Positions 17,475-26,664 of a stretch of 64,000 bases of DNA are shown here, in pieces (position 1 is the first letter of the stretch; every line of letters starts with the position of its first letter). Below the pieces are notes generated by a model. That model made no database searches. It was not told the origin of the DNA and saw only the letters and a list, made by a program, of their open reading frames with translations. Source of the stretch: JAMQPK01 sp963782595 (lineage in GTDB: Bacteria > Acidobacteriota > Vicinamibacteria > Vicinamibacterales > JAMQPK01); contig CAWAKJ010000003.1 of NCBI GenBank assembly GCA_963782595.1, forward strand, positions 620,001 to 684,000. The letters are read 5' to 3'. A program made the translations under genes and the position numbers.

Positions 17475-20357
17475 ATGCTCAGACGCATCCTGACGAGAGG
17501 ATTTGTCGTTACTGCGGCGGTGTTGACGATGGGAGCCCCCGCATGGGCGCAAGGTGTCGGGGGCATCGGTGGAACGGTACTGGACTCGTCTGGGGCAGTG
17601 CTGCCGGGCGTCACGCTGACCCTGTCGAGCGCGCAAGGAGGAACGCTCGGTGGCAGCCAGGAGGCCACGAGCGACGAACGGGGAAACTACCAGTTCATCC
17701 GGCTCGTTCCCGGAACGTATCACGTGCGCGGGCAGATGCAGGGCTTCCGCACGGTGGAGCAGCGCAACATCGTCGTCAATGCCGACGCAACGGCCCGCGC
17801 CGACTTGACGCTGCCCATCGGACAGCTGGAGGAGGGTATTGTCGTCTCGGGTGAGGCGCCGCTCCTCGACACGACATCCGCGCTCAAGCAGACCGTCCTG
17901 AGTCAGGAGATTCTCCAGGCATTGCCGAACCGGATCGATGTGTGGTCGATCACGCGCGTCATCCCGAGCGTGGTCGCGAGCAAGGTCGACGTGGGTGGCT
18001 CCGAGTCGTTCCAGCAGTCCGGCATCACCGTGCACGGGACGAGCAACGAGAACGGCTACTACATCGACGGGATGAACGTCTCGAGCACGCAGAGCAGCGG
18101 CAGCATTGCCACGTTCTATCTCGACCCTTACGCGTTCGAGGAAGCCAACTTTCGCGCCGGTAACTCGCCGGCCGAGGCATCGACAGGCGGGCTTGTCTTC
18201 AACATGATCAGCCGCACGGGCACGAATCAGCTCCACGGCGGCACGATGTTCAGCGGTACGAATCGGCAGTTGGGCTCCGACAACGTTTCCGGGGCTCTCG
18301 CGCAGCAATTGCTGCGAAGCGTACCGGCATCGGTCAGGGCCGCCAGACCCGATTTGAAACCCACGGCCGACATCAGCTACCTCTTCGATTACGGCGCGTG
18401 GCTGGCCGGACCGATCAAGCGTGACAAGCTGTGGTGGTCGACCTCGTTCCACCATTCGCAAATCCTGCAGTACCTGGTGGGCAGCTATAACCCTGACGGC
18501 ACGTCGGTGCCCGACGACAACATGCTCTGGAATTTCTCGAACAAGTTGTCGTGGCAGCTCGGTTCGAACAGCCAGCTGTCCCACTTCTACATTCTTCAGT
18601 ACAAGAAAAACGGCCACAGGGGGAGCACGACGCAGTTCGTGGAGACGGGAGCGACCACCGCGAACACGAAGTACCCGCAATTGCATCAGCTGAAGTGGAC
18701 CAACACTCGATCGTCGAAGATGGTGTACGACGTATCCGGCAGCCTCAACCGCGTTGACGACTATCAGCCCTGGCCGAAGGAAGGGGACTCTGCAAATTGC
18801 ACAGCCGCGGCGGATCGCAACGGCTGCTTCGACGGGCTGATCGCCGGCCAGGACGTGGGGACGAACACTCTCTTGAGGATCCTGCCGACCTATCGCGATC
18901 TGCCAAACACTCGCCTGTTCGCGCAGGGGAGCGTGAGTTATTTCACGTCGACGCACGACATCAAGGCAGGGTATCAGATCGACTACGGCTGGAACGAGGT
19001 GCTGTATTTCTCATCATCCGGCATGCGGGCCAACTACCGAAATGGCGTGCCCGAACAGGTCAATACCTACAACACGCCGGCGCGCTCGATCCCCGAGAAC
19101 ATTCAGCAGGGCCTTTACATTCAGGACAAGTGGCGACCAGGCCGCAAGCTCACACTCAATGCCGGCCTTCGTCTGGATACCAACTATGGATGGACGCGGG
19201 CGCTTTGCCAGGAGGCGACACCCTTCGTCGAAGGTCGATGCTACGACAAGATGGAAGGCATTCCAGACTGGAAATCCGTCAGTCCACGATTCTCGGCGGT
19301 GTATGACATTGCCGGAGATGGACGAACCGCACTCAAGTTCGCGGCGAACCGCTACATCATTCCCGTTGGCAGCAGCGTGCTCGACCGGGTGAATCCGGTC
19401 TTCCTGGCCAGCGACGTTCGGCCCTGGACACGCTGTGCGGTTGGCCAGACAAGCGGCTGCGATCTGAACGGCGATCTGCTGCCTCAAGTCAACGAGCTCG
19501 GTCCGTCGACCGGCTTCAATTTCGGTAACGTCAACCGGTACGAACCGGGCTACAAGTGGCCGTGGGCGCGGGAGTTCTCGGCAGAGATTCAGCGTCAGCT
19601 GCCGCTGAACATGGTGGTCAGCGCCGGCTACACGCGCCGCGACAAGCTCGGCAACTTCGGTTCGCGCAACGTCGCGGTTCCCATGGAGACCTACATTCCG
19701 TTGAACGTGACCGAGGTGAGCAGCGGGAGAGCCGTCACCGTCTACAACCAGTCGCCGGCACTGCGCGGGCGTCAGGATTTCGTCTGGACCAATTCGCCGG
19801 AGCTCAACAGCACCTACAACGGAACTGACATTACGCTCGACAAGCGGTTGAGCAACGGGTGGATGATGACCGGTGGTGTCAGCATCGGCGAGACCATCGG
19901 CTGGGTCGGGAACACTGACCTCAACAACCCGAACTCGAAGGAGTTCAGCCGTGGCATCGTCGGCAACGACACGCCATTTTCGCTTCGGCTCTCCGGGCTT
20001 TACGAGCTGCCGTTTGGTGTGTCGATGAGCGGAACGTTCCAGCACCAGACAGGGTTTCCGGAGCTGACGCAGGTATCGGTTGGTGCGAACACCGTGGCGC
20101 TGACTCAGGGAACGACGAGCATCACCGTCGAGCCGCGGGGAACAACGAGGTTGCCGGATCTCAACCAGCTCGATATGAGCTTTAGAAAGGTCTTCAGAGT
20201 CGGCGGCAAGGTGTATCAGCCGCGTATGGATTTGTACAACCTCGCAAACTCGTCAACAATCATCGCGCGCTCGACAGTGCTCGGACCGAGCAACGGCGCG
20301 GTGAACGGTATCCAGCGCGGACGTCTCATCAAATTCGGAATGCACGTGGACTGGTAG
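17475..20357 (+). CDS. Oar-like TonB-dependent receptor
   Basis: 960 residues: signal peptide (VLTMGAPAWAQ), a carboxypeptidase-regulatory beta-sandwich at about 28-115 (GTVLDSSGAVLPGVTLTL, SDERGNYQFIRLVPGTYHV), a plug domain at about 120-260, then a long barrel ending ...RGRLIKFGMHVDW with aromatic C-terminal Trp. This is the Oar-like architecture greatly expanded in Acidobacteriota; the substrate is usually unknown and may be oligosaccharide or peptide. GAAGGAG lies 6 nt before the ATG. It is divergent from the TAXI-kinase operon and shares its 207-bp control region. Confidence 0.93.
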   Translation: MLRRILTRGFVVTAAVLTMGAPAWAQGVGGIGGTVLDSSGAVLPGVTLTLSSAQGGTLGGSQEATSDERGNYQFIRLVPGTYHVRGQMQGFRTVEQRNIVVNADATARADLTLPIGQLEEGIVVSGEAPLLDTTSALKQTVLSQEILQALPNRIDVWSITRVIPSVVASKVDVGGSESFQQSGITVHGTSNENGYYIDGMNVSSTQSSGSIATFYLDPYAFEEANFRAGNSPAEASTGGLVFNMISRTGTNQLHGGTMFSGTNRQLGSDNVSGALAQQLLRSVPASVRAARPDLKPTADISYLFDYGAWLAGPIKRDKLWWSTSFHHSQILQYLVGSYNPDGTSVPDDNMLWNFSNKLSWQLGSNSQLSHFYILQYKKNGHRGSTTQFVETGATTANTKYPQLHQLKWTNTRSSKMVYDVSGSLNRVDDYQPWPKEGDSANCTAAADRNGCFDGLIAGQDVGTNTLLRILPTYRDLPNTRLFAQGSVSYFTSTHDIKAGYQIDYGWNEVLYFSSSGMRANYRNGVPEQVNTYNTPARSIPENIQQGLYIQDKWRPGRKLTLNAGLRLDTNYGWTRALCQEATPFVEGRCYDKMEGIPDWKSVSPRFSAVYDIAGDGRTALKFAANRYIIPVGSSVLDRVNPVFLASDVRPWTRCAVGQTSGCDLNGDLLPQVNELGPSTGFNFGNVNRYEPGYKWPWAREFSAEIQRQLPLNMVVSAGYTRRDKLGNFGSRNVAVPMETYIPLNVTEVSSGRAVTVYNQSPALRGRQDFVWTNSPELNSTYNGTDITLDKRLSNGWMMTGGVSIGETIGWVGNTDLNNPNSKEFSRGIVGNDTPFSLRLSGLYELPFGVSMSGTFQHQTGFPELTQVSVGANTVALTQGTTSITVEPRGTTRLPDLNQLDMSFRKVFRVGGKVYQPRMDLYNLANSSTIIARSTVLGPSNGAVNGIQRGRLIKFGMHVDW

Positions 20358-20378
20358 GACGGGGCTGCGCCGCGTCAT

Positions 20379-20439
20379 GGCGGATGGCAGAGGGCGGATA
20401 GCAGATGACGCGTCTGCCGTCTGCCATCCTCTATCTGCC
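20379..20439. repeat. mirrored heptamer array, 4 + 4 units (GGCAGAT family)
   Basis: Left arm: GGCGGAT, GGCAGAG, GGCGGAT, AGCAGAT (20379-20406). Right arm: GTCTGCC, GTCTGCC, ATCCTCT, ATCTGCC (20412-20439). The loop is only 5 nt. It lies 22 nt after the TonB receptor stop codon and may act as a transcript end. Confidence 0.85.
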
Positions 20440-20566
20440 CTGACGTGAACGCGGGACCTACCTACGGCCTCTATCAAGACCATCAAGCCGTCAGCCGCTT
20501 CTTGAATCTTCCTGCTATCTGCCGCATTCTTTACGCACGATGATCGTCACCTCAGGGGTGCCCGGC

Positions 20567-21925
20567 GTGGCGAAGAAGCCGTTTTATAAGAGCCTGTACG
20601 TTCAGGTGCTCGTTGGGATCGCTGCGGGCGCGGCGGTGGGCCATTTGTTTCCCGAGCACGGCGCAGCACTCCGGCCGCTCGGCGACGGCTTCATCAAGCT
20701 GATCCGTATGATCATCGCCCCCGTGATCTTCACCACCATCGTTGTCGGCATCGCGTCGATGGGTGAGGTGAAGGAGCTCGGGCGGATCGGCATCAGGACG
20801 CTCCTCTACTTCGAAGTCATCACAACGCCGCTGGCGCTCGGTATCGCGATGATCGTGGTCAACGTACTCAAGCCCGGAGCCGGCATCAATGCGGATCCCG
20901 CGACTCTCGACACCACCGCCGTCGCGGCTTATGCGACCCAGGCGCAAAACCTCAGCACCACCCAGTTCATACTCAATATCATTCCGACGACGCTCGTCGA
21001 TGCGTTCGCGCGCGGCGAGATTCTCCAGGTTCTGTTCGTGTCGGTCCTGGCGGGCCTGGCTCTGCTCAAACTGGGCGAGCGAGGCCAACCCATCCTCCGG
21101 TTTTTGGAACAGTGCTCAGAGGTGCTGTTCGTCGTCGTGGGTTTCATCATGCGCCTGGCACCGATTGGGGCGTTCGGGGCGATGGCGTTCACCATCGGAG
21201 CCTATGGTGTCGACACGTTGTTGTCACTCGGGCAACTGATGTTCGCGTTCTATCTGGCGTGCGCGCTCTTCATTCTCCTCGGGATGGGCGTTATCGCGCG
21301 GATCGCCGGTTTCAGCATCTTGAAGTTCATCCGGTACATCCGAGAGGAGATCTTCATCGTCATCGGCACGTCCTCGTCGGAATCCGTCCTGCCTCGACTG
21401 ATGGCGCGAATGGAGGAACTCGGCTGCTCACGACGGGTCGTCTCGTTGGTCGTGCCGACCGGTTACTCGATGAATCTGGACGGGACGTCGATCTACATGG
21501 CCATGGCGACGGTCTTCATCGCGCAGGCTACCAACACGCCGCTCAATGCATGGCAGCAGCTCGGCATCCTGCTCACGCTCCTCCTTACGTCCAAAGGCGC
21601 GGCAGGGGTCACAGGCAGTGGATTCGTGACACTTGCCGCGACGCTCTCGGCGATCCCCACGGTGCCGGTAGCCGGTCTGGCGCTGCTCATCGGCATCGAC
21701 CGCTTCATGTCCGAGGCACGGGCGGTGACGAACCTCATTGGCAACGCACTGGCGGCCGTCGTAGTGGCGCGCTGGGATGGAGCGCTGGACATCGAGCGCA
21801 TGCATGCGCTCCTGAACGGAAGCGCTGCGAGCGTTCCTCGTACCGGCCGCGTCGACGAGCCCTCAGTGGTCCTCGTGGAACTTGCAGGTAAATCGGTTGA
21901 GGTTGATGCCCGACCCGATAGATAG
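20567..21925 (+). CDS. dctA: C4-dicarboxylate:cation symporter DctA
   Basis: A DAACS-family inner-membrane carrier of about 452 residues that imports succinate, fumarate or malate with cations. The N-terminus (KPFYKSLYVQVLVGIAAGAA) and the loop KPGAGINADPATLD align well with known DctA. The conserved hairpin/TM region has SSSES and SMNLDGTSIYMAMATVFIAQ. I chose the GTG at 20567 because it places KPFYKSLY at the usual DctA start; the ATG at 20540 would add nine residues. A second DAACS carrier is at 27.9-29.3 kb. Confidence 0.9.
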   Translation: MAKKPFYKSLYVQVLVGIAAGAAVGHLFPEHGAALRPLGDGFIKLIRMIIAPVIFTTIVVGIASMGEVKELGRIGIRTLLYFEVITTPLALGIAMIVVNVLKPGAGINADPATLDTTAVAAYATQAQNLSTTQFILNIIPTTLVDAFARGEILQVLFVSVLAGLALLKLGERGQPILRFLEQCSEVLFVVVGFIMRLAPIGAFGAMAFTIGAYGVDTLLSLGQLMFAFYLACALFILLGMGVIARIAGFSILKFIRYIREEIFIVIGTSSSESVLPRLMARMEELGCSRRVVSLVVPTGYSMNLDGTSIYMAMATVFIAQATNTPLNAWQQLGILLTLLLTSKGAAGVTGSGFVTLAATLSAIPTVPVAGLALLIGIDRFMSEARAVTNLIGNALAAVVVARWDGALDIERMHALLNGSAASVPRTGRVDEPSVVLVELAGKSVEVDARPDR

Positions 21926-21934
21926 CCTCTGTCA

Positions 21935-22438
21935 CTAATGCTTGGCAAACCCCGGTGCTCCGGCAACCGCGGTTTTCTTGCCGGTCGGACCAATCCCCAT
22001 CATCTCGAGAATGGTTTCTTCATTCTTCGCGCCGTCGAAATGCATTTTGCCGGCGGGATGGATCATCGTGCCGCCGGTCGGCACGGCAACCGTCGCCGCG
22101 GGGTCGAACTTCTCGCCCGTTCCGGTCCACCACGTGCCTTTGATCACGGTCGCGATGCGTGTCTCAGGATGCGAATGCGGCGTGCTCATCACGCCTGGGG
22201 GAAAGCGGAGGCGAATGATGTACAGACCGGGTTTCGTTGGGTCGCCGTAAATGTAGGCCTGTTTGATGCCGAATGGGGCGCCATCACCCGCATAGTCCAT
22301 CCATTTGACTGTGTCAGGCGTCACGCGGACGAAGTCGCTGCCGTCAGCACCGGCTCGAGCCTGCCCAGCAGCCACAACCGCCCACACGGAGACTGCGATG
22401 ACGCATACCAGGACCCCACCGAGTCGAAACCTGTTCAT
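21935..22438 (-). CDS. secreted single-cupin protein
   Basis: 167 residues: signal peptide (LVCVIAVSVWAVVAAGQARA), then one cupin barrel with motif STPHSHPETRIATVIKGTWW and PAGKMHFDG. His-His-Glu-type ligands are present, so a metal is likely. It resembles ChrR-like/DUF4437-type cupins of unknown role. GGAG precedes the ATG. A bicupin gene lies upstream on the same strand, separated by a short mirrored repeat. Confidence 0.85.
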   Translation of the reverse strand: MNRFRLGGVLVCVIAVSVWAVVAAGQARAGADGSDFVRVTPDTVKWMDYAGDGAPFGIKQAYIYGDPTKPGLYIIRLRFPPGVMSTPHSHPETRIATVIKGTWWTGTGEKFDPAATVAVPTGGTMIHPAGKMHFDGAKNEETILEMMGIGPTGKKTAVAGAPGFAKH

Positions 22439-22470
22439 TGGCGCGCTCCACTATTGGTGAAGAACCTGGA

Positions 22471-22522
22471 GGACTTCGGACTCCAGACTTCAGGTCTGGA
22501 GCCCGAAGCCTGAAGCCCGGAG
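22471..22522. repeat. short mirrored heptamer array (GGACTTC / GAAGCCC family)
   Basis: GGACTTC, GGACTCC and AGACTTC face GAAGCCT, GAAGCCC and GGAGCCA. The arms are less exact than at other loci because several pairs are G-T. It fills most of the gap between two cupin genes. Confidence 0.7.
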
Positions 22523-22532
22523 CCAACAGTCT

Positions 22533-23474
22533 TCAGTGCTTCTTCCCGAGTTTCACCGTCAGATAGGTCACCGACTTTCCATTTTCCACTTCCCAGAAGT
22601 GCGGCACGCCTGCTGGAGCTGAGGCGATGTCGCCGGCGACCAGTTTCTGCCGCGTCACGTTGCCCACGATTTCTCCACCGCGGACTTCGCCGTCAGTACC
22701 TTCTTTTCCGCCTTCGAGCCGGTCGCCGTACCGGATGGTGACCTCTCCGTCGAGCACGAAATACAAGTCGGCCCAGTTGTTGTGCATCTCGGCGCCACCG
22801 GAGCTCTTGGCGCGATGGCTGATGTTCTGGAACTGGTGATCTCCGCGATGCACGCCGGGGAATTTGATCGTCTCGCCCTTCTTCAGCGCATCGACGTAGC
22901 CCTTCAGCTCCGCGGCCTTGTAGTGGACGAACTTGGTCGGGGTGATGGCCGCGTTGCCCGCTGCCGGCGCATTCTGCAGATTCGGTTGCTTCAGGACCTT
23001 GACGGTGGTGTAGACCACGGTCTTGCCCGGTTCGACCTCCCACCAGTGAGGGACGCCCGCGGCCGAAGACGCGATGTCGCCGGCGCCGAGACGGACCGTG
23101 GTGGCGCCGACCAGCTTGCCGCCGCCGAACTCGCCAGAGCCGGGTGTTCGCTCGGTCGCACCTTCCAGCTTGCCGCCGGTGTGATGGATAACTTCACCGT
23201 CGACGATGTAATAGAGATCGGCCCAATTGTTGTGCAGCTCGGGCGCCGCCGTGCTCTTCGCCCGGAAGTTGAAGCTCTGGAAGTCGTGATCGCCGCGATG
23301 CAGGCGGTTGTACTTCACCTGACCGCCGCCTTTCACGGTGTTGGTCATCGCCTTGAGATCGGTGGCGGGGTAGTAGGCGAACTTCATCGGGGTCACCTGC
23401 GGTGGCTGCGGCCCCTGGGCCGTGGCCAGCGCCACACAGAAGACGAGCGCCGACGGAACGACAAGGGACTTCAT
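22533..23474 (-). CDS. secreted bicupin protein
   Basis: 313 residues starting MKSLVVPSALVFCVALATAQG (signal peptide), with GGAGGTG 7 nt upstream. Two homologous halves each contain the same cupin blocks: RGDHDFQSFNFRAKSTAAPELHNNWADLY in the first and RGDHQFQNISHRAKS then AEMHNNWADLY in the second, each followed by a VDGE or LDGE turn and GDIAS.AGVPH(W/F)WEVE. This is a clear internal duplication. The function is unknown. The longer frame to 23567 runs into ligD and is unlikely. Confidence 0.85.
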   Translation of the reverse strand: MKSLVVPSALVFCVALATAQGPQPPQVTPMKFAYYPATDLKAMTNTVKGGGQVKYNRLHRGDHDFQSFNFRAKSTAAPELHNNWADLYYIVDGEVIHHTGGKLEGATERTPGSGEFGGGKLVGATTVRLGAGDIASSAAGVPHWWEVEPGKTVVYTTVKVLKQPNLQNAPAAGNAAITPTKFVHYKAAELKGYVDALKKGETIKFPGVHRGDHQFQNISHRAKSSGGAEMHNNWADLYFVLDGEVTIRYGDRLEGGKEGTDGEVRGGEIVGNVTRQKLVAGDIASAPAGVPHFWEVENGKSVTYLTVKLGKKH

Positions 23475-23512
23475 CACGCGCACCTCCAAAATTTGAAAGG
23501 GAAAGCCGGATT

Positions 23513-25495
23513 CTACTTGAGGATGTTGCGCAGATCCACGCCCTTTGATTTGAGCAGCGGCGCCCACACGTCGCCCACCTGCGCCAGGCGATCGGGGAGC
23601 GTGCGGATTGTGAAGTCGCGGGGATCGATGCCGGCGTCAATCTCTTTCCAGGTGAGCGGTGTGGACGCACCAGCGAACTCGGTTGCCCGCGCGCTGTACG
23701 CGCACGCCAGCGATTTGCCCTCGATATTCTGGAGAAAGTCTACATAGACCTTCTGACCCCGGGCCCGCACCGCGCGCGTGACGGTCGCGACCCGCGGGTG
23801 CTTTTCCGCCACCATCGTGGCGACGATCTCGCAGAAAATCTGCCCTGATTGGTACGGCGTACCCGCCTGAAGCGGAATGAAAATGTGAATGCCCCGCGAT
23901 CCCGACGTCTTCGGAAAGCCTGGAACTTTGAGCTTTGCCAATTCGTCGCGGATCCAGCGTGCGACGTCGAGCACGGCTTCGAATGTGACGCCCGGCATGG
24001 GGTCGAGATCGAGGGCACATTCGTCGGCGACATGCGGAGACTGGATGCGCGAGAACCAGGGATCCTGCGAAATTGCGGCGAGCTGGGTCATGTAGAGCAG
24101 CGTCATCAGGTCGCCGCCGATCGGGCGACTGGCCACGCTGTCGCCGGCCACCTTCGCGATACGCACACCCGAGGGAACCTTGTCGGGTGCGTTGTGTTGG
24201 TAGAACGGCTGTGCGTCGATGCCGTTCGGAAACCGCTTCATGATGAGGGGCCGGTCTGCCACGACCGGCAGGAGGAATGGCGAGACGCGCGCGTAGTAGC
24301 GCATCAGATCGCCCTTGGTGAGCTTCAAATTCGGCCAGAACACCTTGCGCAGATTGTTGACGCCCAGCGTGTGCCCGCCCGGCAACTGCAGCGTCCCCGC
24401 ATTCGTCCCCCGCTCGATCTCGTCGAGCTGATCGATGACGGATTGAAGACTCGCACCTAGCGCACCCCGCGCACCTCTCGCACCTATTGCACCCGTTGCA
24501 CCCGTTGCACCTGTTGCACCTCTTGACCCCTTCTTTTCGCGCTTCACTTTGTCCGGTATCACGTCATCCCTCATTCCCAGGTAAATCGGCTGGCGGAGCA
24601 TGCCGTCATCGGTCCACTCCGTGAACTTCAGTTGCGCGACGAGCGACGGTTTCGTCCAGTGCGGCCGCTCGTTCGTGCGCGGGCGTGTGGTGAACGGTGG
24701 CGCGGAGATCTCCAGAGGCTTCAACAGTCGCATCACCCGATCCAGCTCGCGCTGATCGAATCCGCTGCCCGTGTGCCCCGCGTACTCGAGTCCGCCGTCT
24801 TTATAGTAGCCAACGAGCAACGCACCGAACGGTCGGCCGGTGGTACGCGCGTCTGTCCAGCCGCCGACGACGAACTCCTGCTCGTAGAGGAGCTTCAATT
24901 TCCGCCAGTCCCGCGTTCGTTTCCCCGAGTGGTAGACCGAAGCGGCGTCCTTCGCGACGAGTCCTTCCCAGCCTCGTTCGACAGCCTGCCGATGCAACGC
25001 CCGACCGTCATTGGCGACGACCTCGCTTCGCCGCAGGATCGGCGAGCCGGGATTCCGGAACACGCGATCGAGTCGCATCCGGCGCTCGGTCAGTGTGAGC
25101 GGCCGCAGATCCTCGTCGCCGTCGCGCAAGATGTCGAATGCAATGAACGCGACGCGGCCCGCCGCCGATCGGGTGGTCGAAGCCGTCAAGTGAATGCGAT
25201 TCTGCAAGCGCTGAAAGCCGGCGGGCTCGCCGTTCTCGTCGAGCGCCACGATCTCGCCGTCGAGTAAGACCGGCCCTTTCAGCTTCCGCGCGTAACGGGT
25301 GAGTGCGGCAACGAGATCGGGAAACTGCGCGGTCTTGTCGTTGCCGACCCGCGACCACAGACGAACGGGTGCGCGCTGGTCTGGCGTGATTTCGACGAGC
25401 GCGCGGATACCGTCGTACTTGGGCTCGTAGACGAGCCCGTTCGATTCGAGTGGAGCGTCCTCGAGCGTCGCGAGCATCGGACGCACGTTCCGCAT
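23513..25495 (-). CDS. ligD: ATP-dependent DNA ligase D (ligase + polymerase domains)
   Basis: Acts with Ku in bacterial non-homologous end joining: the ligase domain seals breaks and the primase-like polymerase domain fills ends. The N-terminal ligase has the adenylation motif YEPKYDGIRAL with K26, and LLDGEIVALDENG. The OB-fold portion ends near residue 320. The polymerase domain (TKGDLMRYYARVSP, DLDPMPG, KTSGSRGIHIFIPL) covers about 370-655. No phosphoesterase domain is present. A tandem Gly-Ala-Thr linker at residues 326-349 is encoded by a 9-mer array. The start MRNVRPMLATLED is preferred; the upstream extension reads through a palindrome. No Ku gene is in the window. Confidence 0.93.
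   Translation of the reverse strand: MRNVRPMLATLEDAPLESNGLVYEPKYDGIRALVEITPDQRAPVRLWSRVGNDKTAQFPDLVAALTRYARKLKGPVLLDGEIVALDENGEPAGFQRLQNRIHLTASTTRSAAGRVAFIAFDILRDGDEDLRPLTLTERRMRLDRVFRNPGSPILRRSEVVANDGRALHRQAVERGWEGLVAKDAASVYHSGKRTRDWRKLKLLYEQEFVVGGWTDARTTGRPFGALLVGYYKDGGLEYAGHTGSGFDQRELDRVMRLLKPLEISAPPFTTRPRTNERPHWTKPSLVAQLKFTEWTDDGMLRQPIYLGMRDDVIPDKVKREKKGSRGATGATGATGAIGARGARGALGASLQSVIDQLDEIERGTNAGTLQLPGGHTLGVNNLRKVFWPNLKLTKGDLMRYYARVSPFLLPVVADRPLIMKRFPNGIDAQPFYQHNAPDKVPSGVRIAKVAGDSVASRPIGGDLMTLLYMTQLAAISQDPWFSRIQSPHVADECALDLDPMPGVTFEAVLDVARWIRDELAKLKVPGFPKTSGSRGIHIFIPLQAGTPYQSGQIFCEIVATMVAEKHPRVATVTRAVRARGQKVYVDFLQNIEGKSLACAYSARATEFAGASTPLTWKEIDAGIDPRDFTIRTLPDRLAQVGDVWAPLLKSKGVDLRNILK
24449..24520 (-). 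repeat. nonamer array GGTGCnnnn x8 inside ligD
   Basis: On the coding strand: eight contiguous 9-mers (GGTGCAACA, GGTGCAACG x2, GGTGCAATA, GGTGCGAGA, GGTGCGCGG, GGTGCGCTA, GGTGCGAGT). They encode GAT, GAT, GAT, GAI, GAR, GAR, GAL, GAS between the ligase and polymerase domains. The same unit occurs between genes at 54.45 and 56.6 kb and in the DEAD-box gene. Confidence 0.92.
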
Positions 25496-25521
25496 GTCGC
25501 CGCGCCACTTCACGGTGCCCC

Positions 25522-25539
25522 CGGTCCGGCTGAAGCCGG
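25522..25539. repeat. REP-like palindrome GTCCGGCT/AGCCGGAC
   Basis: An 18-nt exact palindrome with an 8-bp stem and 2-nt loop, 26 bp upstream of the ligD start codon. It is read through by an artefactual N-terminal extension (VSGFSRTGG). Confidence 0.7.
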
Positions 25540-25561
25540 ACACTACGTGCTGTGGCATGCG

Positions 25562-26281
25562 TCAGTAACTATAGCGATCGTTGAACCATGGTTCGGCGCT
25601 GTTGGAGTATCCGCGCTCCTCCCAGAATCCCTTCTGGTCTCTGGCGAGAAACTCGATCTTCCTGATCCACTTTGCGCCCTTCCACGCATAGAGCTTCGGT
25701 GTGATCATCCTGACGGGACCGCCGTGCTCGGGCGGCAACGGTTTTCCCTCCCAAGTGTGCACGAGAAGGACGTCGTCTTCGATCGCACGGGCGAGCGGAA
25801 CGTTCACGGTATATGGAATGAAGCTGCCGGGAAGGAAATCGTAGCCGGTGCACAGGACGAAGTGTGCGGCGTCGTGCGGCACGGCGAGCTCGGCAAGCGT
25901 GCGGAACCGGACGCCCTTCCAGTGGTTGTCGAGGCGGCTCCAGGTCGTCACGCAGTGAAAGTCGCTGACGTCTTCGACCTGCGGAAGGGCCATGAAGTGT
26001 TCCCAGTTCAGCGTCGTGGGATTCTCGACAAGGCCGCCGATTTCGAGCCGCCACTTTTCGGGTGTGATGTCCGGCTGCTCGCCGAGATCGAGCACAGGCC
26101 AGTTTTTCACGAGGTGTTGTCCCACAGGGACGGTCGGCATGCCATGGCGGTTGACGGGCCCGGTGCCCTCTGGCTTTGCTTCCTGAAACCGCACGTTTAC
26201 GGTGTCGGGGTGCATGTGCCGCTGACGGTCGATGTATCGCCGCCGCCGCTCGACAATATCAGGACTGCCTGAATCTGCCAC
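25562..26281 (-). CDS. sulfite-oxidase-like molybdopterin oxidoreductase
   Basis: A 239-residue soluble protein. It matches the small 'sulfite oxidase-like' group that consists of the molybdopterin domain only: WRLEIGGLVENPTTLNWEHF, the molybdenum-ligand Cys in DFHCVTTWSRLDNHWKGV, then HTWEGKPLPPEHGGPVRMI and LYAWKGAKWIRKI. No Tat signal or haem domain is seen, so it may act in the cytoplasm or with a partner. The substrate is unknown. The start is a GTG at 26281. It is followed on the same strand by ligD. Confidence 0.9.
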   Translation of the reverse strand: MADSGSPDIVERRRRYIDRQRHMHPDTVNVRFQEAKPEGTGPVNRHGMPTVPVGQHLVKNWPVLDLGEQPDITPEKWRLEIGGLVENPTTLNWEHFMALPQVEDVSDFHCVTTWSRLDNHWKGVRFRTLAELAVPHDAAHFVLCTGYDFLPGSFIPYTVNVPLARAIEDDVLLVHTWEGKPLPPEHGGPVRMITPKLYAWKGAKWIRKIEFLARDQKGFWEERGYSNSAEPWFNDRYSY

Positions 26282-26324
26282 GCGTGGATGCCTCGAGTTT
26301 CAAGCCTATCGTAAAACGGCCGAT

Positions 26325-26654
26325 ATGAAGGGTATGAACCTGACCCCCTGGCAACGCTCGAACATTCTGGCGGCGTTCAGCTATCTGAAGGACATTGGCA
26401 CCATCGGGCAGAGTCCCCAGGCGGCCATGCTTGCCCAGGGGCTGATGGAGGTGCTCGAACCGAGCCGGCGCACGATTCGCCTGCAGCGCGAAGCGGCGAT
26501 TTCGGCAACCGCCAGCGCAAAGGCCGGACGTGAGCGGCGCACGGGCCGGGATCGCCGCTCGAGCAGCGATCGGCGCAAACAGCAGCTCCCATACAACGGT
26601 CCCGAGCGCCGGGCCGCCGGTCGCGATCGCCGATCTGGCGATCGCCGGAACTGA
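26325..26654 (+). CDS. small basic protein of unknown function
   Basis: 109 residues from MKGMNLTPWQ. A helical N-terminal half (SNILAAFSYLKDIGTIGQSPQ, GLMEVLEPSRRTIRLQ) leads to an Arg-rich low-complexity tail (RERRTGRDRR, SSSDRRK, GPERRAAGRDRRSGDRR). Such RRxGRDRR tails are common in small acidobacterial proteins; a similar pattern is in the 96-residue protein at 32.5 kb and the zinc-ribbon protein at 27.7 kb. The role is unknown. The start could also be the ATG at 26334. Confidence 0.6.
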   Translation: MKGMNLTPWQRSNILAAFSYLKDIGTIGQSPQAAMLAQGLMEVLEPSRRTIRLQREAAISATASAKAGRERRTGRDRRSSSDRRKQQLPYNGPERRAAGRDRRSGDRRN

Positions 26655-26664
26655 AAAAACCAGC

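Noticed and set aside
17268..18956. Long minus-strand open frame extending the TAXI gene
   Set aside because: It runs antisense through the TonB receptor gene, has no motif and reflects high G/C codon bias; the real start is at 17267.
25496..25558. N-terminal extension of LigD (MPQHVVSGFSRTGG...)
   Set aside because: It is the translation of a REP-like palindrome; family alignments begin at MRNVRPMLAT.
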